DNA of 64,000 nt, from assembly GCF_017355835.1 (NCBI RefSeq), contig NZ_JAFEWF010000001.1, positions 1,054,001 through 1,118,000 of the forward strand. Reading direction: 5' to 3'. Source of the stretch: Desertivirga brevis (GTDB lineage Bacteria > Bacteroidota > Bacteroidia > Sphingobacteriales > Sphingobacteriaceae). The position numbers and the translations under genes are program-made. A model generated the notes under the pieces. That model did not search any database. It was not told the origin of the DNA and worked only from the letters and a program-made list of their open reading frames with translations. Within the stretch, counting starts at the first letter, position 1, and every line of letters starts with the position of its first letter. Shown here in pieces: positions 59,936 through 64,000 of this stretch.

Positions 59936-61825
59936 TCATTCCTTCAATGGAACATTACTATACATGTGATACTCCCCAGGGGCATAACTTATTGAAAGAG
60001 TTGTTGAGGTGATATTAATTGTTTTACCGCTGACATAATCAAACCAAGCTCCGGTTGAAGGGAAAGCCAGGTTCGCTGTAAGGGGAACAACATCAAAATT
60101 CCCTACCACCAGAACTTGCATTTCCCGGTCCCAAATTCTCAATGATTTAATAGCTCCAATAAGGCTGTATTCAAAAGTACCTGAACCAAACACCGGATTA
60201 TTAAGCTTCATTCTGATAAATTTGGCATAAGCATTATATAATGCCTTACGTTTAGGATCAGAATAGTATTCCCATCGGATAGGCTTTTCCCCTGTCCTGC
60301 CGTTATAGTCGATACTTACATCGTAACCCAACTCGCCAAACTGCCAGATCATTTTTGGCCCGGGGATAGAAAAAAAGAAGGCCGCAGCCATTTCATTCCT
60401 CTTTAATGCTGTTGGTAAATCTTTTACCGAGTATGAACCGGAGCTATTTCCATACTGAAGATTCTTATACATCAGCCTCTCTTCATCATGACTCTCCATG
60501 AAACTTACCAGATAGCCCGGCTGGGTAAAGGTATGGGTTGGGTAAAACTGACCAGCAAAATTAGAGTCGTTTAACCATCCCATAGTAGCCTCATTAAAAT
60601 TATGGTTACCGTTATTCCAAAACATCATTCCTTCATCGGCCAGCTCCCTTTCCTCTTGATTACTACCGAAGTGTTCCAGTATTACGAAGAAGTTTGGATC
60701 AATACTCTTTATATAATTATTATAGTTCTTCCAAATTGCTACCCTGCTAGCATCGTAGGCCGTCCAGACATTTACATCCGTACCAGATTTCTTTTGAGTG
60801 AATCCTTTTGACAGATCAAATCGAAAACCATCTATCCGGTATTCCTTCATCCAAAATTCCATCACTTTCTTTGAAAAATACTTCGTGGCCTCACTCTCAT
60901 GATTGAAATCATGACCAACATTAAAAGGATGCGTAGGATCCGTATTAAACCAGGGGTTATCAGCAGTTACCTTGCCAGTACTCTTATTGAAATACATTTG
61001 AACAAGTGGCGATTGGCCGAAGGAGTGGTTCAGCACCATATCGAGGATAACGGCGATACCAAGCGAATGGCATTCGTCTATAAATGCTTTTAAAGCATCC
61101 TTTGTTCCATAATATTTGTCGGGAGCAAAGTAGAAAGAGGGATTATACCCCCAGGACAAGTTACCTTCGAACTCGTTCACTGGCATCAACTCAATTGCGT
61201 TCACCCCAAGTCGCTTTATGTAGCTTAGCGTATCTTTTAAAGCGTTGAAATCATGACTGCTGACAAAGTCCCTTATATGCAATTCATAGATCACCAGGTT
61301 TTTCCGCTCAGGCCGGGTGAATGAAACAGTTTTCCAATTATAAATGGATCTATTGCCCTGCATTACACTGACAACTCCCGAGGTATACTCTTTGGGATAA
61401 GCTTTCAAATTGGGATAAATAGCAGAGGAAATAAACTTGTCATTGTCCTGATCTAATACTTTCTCGGTATAGGGATCAGCTATTCTTAAGCTATTATCGA
61501 TCAGGTACTGGTATCCATATTCCTTATCAGGGTCTAATCCGTCTACCTGCAACCACCAGCGCTTTCCGTCGGCCGTCTTCTTCATCTGGTATCTGCTATC
61601 AGCCTTCCAATTGTTGAAATCCCCGATAACTGCAATGGTACTTTTACCAGGAGCATATAGATTAAAGATCGCTGAGCTTCCGTTATTGTAGTAGGTTACA
61701 CCGTCCGAAGCGTTCGATGAAATTTCAGATGCTGACTCTGTTTCAACATCTTTTACCTCTTTCTTTCTGCAGGAAGTATCTAACAGGGCGATCACTACTA
61801 CAAGTGTATGAAATACTTTTTTCAT
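59936..61825 (-). CDS. GH13 alpha-amylase-like lipoprotein
   Basis: A 629-residue lipoprotein (LLDTSCRKK, Cys about 18). An N-terminal CBM48-like segment (FNLYAPGKSTIAVIGDFNNW) precedes a GH13 barrel: VILDMVLNHSFGQ, nucleophile Asp in DGFRFDLSKGF, acid Glu in FFVILEHFG and Asp in SFMESHDEERL. It cleaves or remodels alpha-1,4-glucans on the cell surface or in the periplasm. The start at 61825 (MKKVFHT) is chosen for the lipoprotein signal. It is 37 nt downstream of the second GH13 gene, in one operon. Confidence 0.95.
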   Translation of the reverse strand: MKKVFHTLVVVIALLDTSCRKKEVKDVETESASEISSNASDGVTYYNNGSSAIFNLYAPGKSTIAVIGDFNNWKADSRYQMKKTADGKRWWLQVDGLDPDKEYGYQYLIDNSLRIADPYTEKVLDQDNDKFISSAIYPNLKAYPKEYTSGVVSVMQGNRSIYNWKTVSFTRPERKNLVIYELHIRDFVSSHDFNALKDTLSYIKRLGVNAIELMPVNEFEGNLSWGYNPSFYFAPDKYYGTKDALKAFIDECHSLGIAVILDMVLNHSFGQSPLVQMYFNKSTGKVTADNPWFNTDPTHPFNVGHDFNHESEATKYFSKKVMEFWMKEYRIDGFRFDLSKGFTQKKSGTDVNVWTAYDASRVAIWKNYNNYIKSIDPNFFVILEHFGSNQEERELADEGMMFWNNGNHNFNEATMGWLNDSNFAGQFYPTHTFTQPGYLVSFMESHDEERLMYKNLQYGNSSGSYSVKDLPTALKRNEMAAAFFFSIPGPKMIWQFGELGYDVSIDYNGRTGEKPIRWEYYSDPKRKALYNAYAKFIRMKLNNPVFGSGTFEYSLIGAIKSLRIWDREMQVLVVGNFDVVPLTANLAFPSTGAWFDYVSGKTINITSTTLSISYAPGEYHMYSNVPLKE

Positions 61826-61862
61826 TACGTAGGAATAAGAATAAGGGATACGCAAGAAACAT

Positions 61863-63758
61863 CTACTTCTGCAGCTCCAGCACCCAGGTTGTCTTGGCGG
61901 GTACACTAAGCTTTGCAAGATCTGGTATGCTCTCTTCTGTAACTATATTCTTTGCCCGGCTAAACCATTGTGTCCTTTCTTTGAACCGTCCAGTTTCAAG
62001 CTCAATAGCTTTATCATTACTGTTGCAAACAACCATGACCGTTTTGGCTGCATCGTAGCGAAAAAACACGTATACCCCGTTCTCTGGCACGTACTGCATC
62101 AGTTTTCCAGTTTGCAATGCAGTTGTATTCTTACGGTAAGTAGCTAATTTCCTGAAATAATTAAATGCCTGGTTCTCCTTCTTATCACGACCTTCGCCAG
62201 TAAATTTATTCTTCTTATCCTCTGCCCAACCACCTTTGAAATCTTCACGCACCAGTCCGTCAGGGTTAGAAAAATTCTTCATCAACAATTCTGTACCATA
62301 ATAAACTTGAGGGATACCGCGGGTGGTTAGCAAGAGCGCAAGTCCAGACTTGTACTTCTCAAAATCCTCCCCTATTACTGAATAATACCGGCTCATATCA
62401 TGGTTATCCATAAAGACCACATTTCGGTAAGGATCTTCATAAATAAAGTCGTTAGCCAGAACAGAATATAGGCGGTTTACTCCACTTGTCCAGTCAAACT
62501 TTCCATTCAAAGCTTCATAAATAGCGTCTTTCACCGCCACGTCTGTAATACCAGGAAGGTTAGTGTTTATGTTTTTATTTAATGTACTACCCTGAGTAAA
62601 AAAGGCTTGATTCACTACACCATTCACTAATGTTTCTCCGAAAATGGATAAACGTGGAAATTCTGCTTTAAGCTTTTTTGCCCAATCGGCCATGTACACC
62701 GGATCATTATAGGGATAAGTATCTAACCTCAACCCATCAATTCCAGCATACTCGATCCACCAGATATGGTTTTGATTCAGATAATTTTGAACGTACGGAT
62801 TAGACTGATTCAGATCAGGCATGGAAGAAACGAACCAACCGTCTAGCATACGCTTCTTATCAGCCACTGAAGCATAAGGATCCATCACCGTTTGATCCTT
62901 ATAGGTTGTCTGGGTGAACTGATCCCATTGGTGAACCCAGTTTTTCATAGGAAGGTCCTTTATGAACCAGTGCTCCGTCCCTGTATGGTTGTGTACGATG
63001 TCTTTAATCACCTTCAATCCCTTAGTGTGACACAGCTCAACATACTTTTTGTATAATTCGTTATTTCCATACCGGGGATCGATCTTATAATGATCAGTAG
63101 CAGCATATCCGTGGTAGGAAGATGAAGCCATATCATTTTCAATTTCCGGAGTCATCCAAACCGCTGTAATTCCCAGATCTTTAAGGTAATCCAGATGGTC
63201 CATTACTCCCTGGATATCTCCTCCATGGCGGTAGTACATGGAATCCCGGTTAAAGGTTGTTTCCCTCATGCCGTTCACGATGTCATTACTTTTATCACCA
63301 TTAGCAAAACGATCAGGCATCAGCAGGTAGATCAGATCGGCACTAGTTACCCCGTTTATCCTGGTTTGAGATCTATCCTTGCTCTTTAGCTCATAAGTAT
63401 AGCTTAGTGTTTTTGCGTTTCCTTTGCTAAAGCTGATCCTAAATGCTCCAGGTTTAGCGTTCGCTAAAATTTCAAGATCAAGGAATAAATAATTGGGATT
63501 TTCAACTTTATTGACACGAGTTAGTTTTACGCCAGGGTAACTTAAACTCACATTCCGCTCAGCGATCCTTTCTCCATGGATCAATAGCTGAAGCTTGGGA
63601 TTCTTCATTCCCACCCACCAAAACATTGGCTCCACACGTTCCAATTCAGGAATTTGAGCAAAAGTTGTGGCGGATAGTCCGGTTAGAAGGAATAGGACAA
63701 GCAGAATCCTCGTCACTGCATTTGCGTAAATACCTTTCATTAATAAAGACCTTTTCAT
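61863..63758 (-). CDS. GH13 amylase (neopullulanase/SusA-like)
   Basis: A 631-residue secreted enzyme: signal peptide (LVLFLLTGLSATTFAQ), an N-terminal beta-domain as in cyclomaltodextrinases, and a GH13 barrel with VIKDIVHNHTG, nucleophile Asp in GLRLDTYPY, acid Glu in SIFGETLVN and Asp in FMDNHDMSRY. It resembles SusA of the starch utilisation system. The start could be the ATG at 63740 (MKGIYAN). Upstream, after 85 bp, is the end of another gene on the same strand. Confidence 0.95.
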   Translation of the reverse strand: MKRSLLMKGIYANAVTRILLVLFLLTGLSATTFAQIPELERVEPMFWWVGMKNPKLQLLIHGERIAERNVSLSYPGVKLTRVNKVENPNYLFLDLEILANAKPGAFRISFSKGNAKTLSYTYELKSKDRSQTRINGVTSADLIYLLMPDRFANGDKSNDIVNGMRETTFNRDSMYYRHGGDIQGVMDHLDYLKDLGITAVWMTPEIENDMASSSYHGYAATDHYKIDPRYGNNELYKKYVELCHTKGLKVIKDIVHNHTGTEHWFIKDLPMKNWVHQWDQFTQTTYKDQTVMDPYASVADKKRMLDGWFVSSMPDLNQSNPYVQNYLNQNHIWWIEYAGIDGLRLDTYPYNDPVYMADWAKKLKAEFPRLSIFGETLVNGVVNQAFFTQGSTLNKNINTNLPGITDVAVKDAIYEALNGKFDWTSGVNRLYSVLANDFIYEDPYRNVVFMDNHDMSRYYSVIGEDFEKYKSGLALLLTTRGIPQVYYGTELLMKNFSNPDGLVREDFKGGWAEDKKNKFTGEGRDKKENQAFNYFRKLATYRKNTTALQTGKLMQYVPENGVYVFFRYDAAKTVMVVCNSNDKAIELETGRFKERTQWFSRAKNIVTEESIPDLAKLSVPAKTTWVLELQK

Positions 63759-63805
63759 TAAAGAGTTTCAGTTAGATTTTAAAGGTAGATATAGGGTTGA
63801 GAAAG

Positions 63806-63830
63806 GCTGCCGGGTTGTAGACCCGACAGC
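63806..63830 (-). terminator. Intercistronic hairpin in the starch cluster
   Basis: GCTGCCGGGT (63806-63815) pairs with 63821-63830 (one mismatch) around TGTAG. There is no long U-run, so it more likely attenuates or stabilises transcripts between operon genes than ends them. Confidence 0.4.
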
Positions 63831-63843
63831 GTAAGAAAGTGAT

Positions 63844-64000
63844 TTAGTAGCTCAATTTAAAAGCTCCGGAATTATTTTTAATCACCAGGCTCTTAACCTT
63901 AACTCCTTCTACCGCATTCGCTACACCCTGCGGATCGAATTTCGATACAGGATCTATAAAGTTCACAAAATCGTCTTTAAGCGCTACTGATCTATCATTA
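63844..64000 (-). CDS. C-terminal end of a gene cut by the window edge
   Basis: The last 51 residues of a protein, ending KSLVIKNNSGAFKLSY. No motif in this piece is diagnostic. Its position just upstream of the SusA-like amylase suggests a SusE/SusF-like surface starch-binding protein, in line with the usual susCDE-amylase order, but that is only context. The rest lies right of the window. Confidence 0.5.
   Translation of the reverse strand, partial: NDRSVALKDDFVNFIDPVSKFDPQGVANAVEGVKVKSLVIKNNSGAFKLSY

Noticed and set aside
1..64000. CRISPR arrays, tRNA or rRNA genes, insertion sequences, prophage
   Set aside because: No regularly spaced repeats, no cloverleaf or rRNA segments, no transposase or phage structural genes were seen.
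1..64000. Many open frames opposite to called genes (for example 4171-4608, 19149-18598 region, 57095-57421)
   Set aside because: They lie antisense within strongly supported genes, have no family motifs and follow the codon pattern of the sense gene.

Overview
The window looks like chromosome from a Bacteroidota bacterium, most likely a Sphingobacteriaceae member close to Pedobacter. The grounds are an A+T-rich base composition (about 40% G+C by eye), near absence of Shine-Dalgarno sequences, several TAnnTTTG -7 promoter boxes, and a family repertoire typical of that group: DUF4403, DUF2911, ribosomal protein THX, a TonB-system ExbD beginning MAELN, a choice-of-anchor I lipoprotein and Sus-like GH13 amylases. 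No rRNA, tRNA, CRISPR array, insertion sequence or prophage was found. Gene density is about 85-90%, mostly in short operons separated by strong bidirectional hairpin terminators.

Layout. 0.2-3.1 kb: an orphan exbD, stress-type small proteins (acidic protein, PRC-barrel protein, 42-aa membrane peptide) and a receiver protein. 3.2-8.9 kb: a same-strand block of an acyltransferase-like (GNAT-fold) protein, an E1/ThiF-like adenylating enzyme, a 7TMR-DISM histidine kinase, a receiver-kinase hybrid and a lone receiver; this is the best candidate for an undescribed system. 9.3-13.3 kb: a tudor-like small protein, a stand-alone glycogen-binding (CBM48) domain, citrate synthase and two tandem outer-membrane beta-barrels. 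13.6-15.1 kb: a receiver translationally overlapping a degenerate-receiver/sugar-transferase fusion. 15.2-20.8 kb: ribosomal protein THX, thioredoxin reductase, a small secreted peptide, and a sigma-54 regulator whose 3' end overlaps that of a convergent hybrid kinase. 21-29.6 kb: small stress-like proteins, a decayed SRAP-like protein tail-to-tail with an exonuclease/GIY-YIG repair nuclease, DUF4403, an M16 protease and small unknowns, with an 11-bp tandem repeat near 29.1 kb.

30-41 kb: Nudix hydrolase, secreted propeller plus DUF2911, VOC protein, a tightly packed TetR-like/ABC1 kinase/MpaB-like oxygenase operon, a lipoprotein-like SDR enzyme, a c-type cytochrome, a receiver, an HsdR-N-like nuclease domain and two paralogous lipoproteins. 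41-50 kb: valS, aroQ, xerD, a glycosyltransferase 9, an outer-membrane protein, YceI and a phosphoesterase. 50-54.8 kb: a TetR-controlled MFS efflux operon with a visible operator, an AraC-type regulator with membrane domain and a serine hydrolase. 54.9-58.2 kb: purine salvage (adenine deaminase, DUF551, NCS2 permease). 58.3-64 kb: choice-of-anchor I lipoprotein and a Sus-like starch cluster entering from the right edge.

The striking general theme is phosphorelay signalling: five stand-alone receivers, three histidine kinases and one sigma-54 activator in 64 kb, with no obvious classical DNA-binding partner for most of the receivers.
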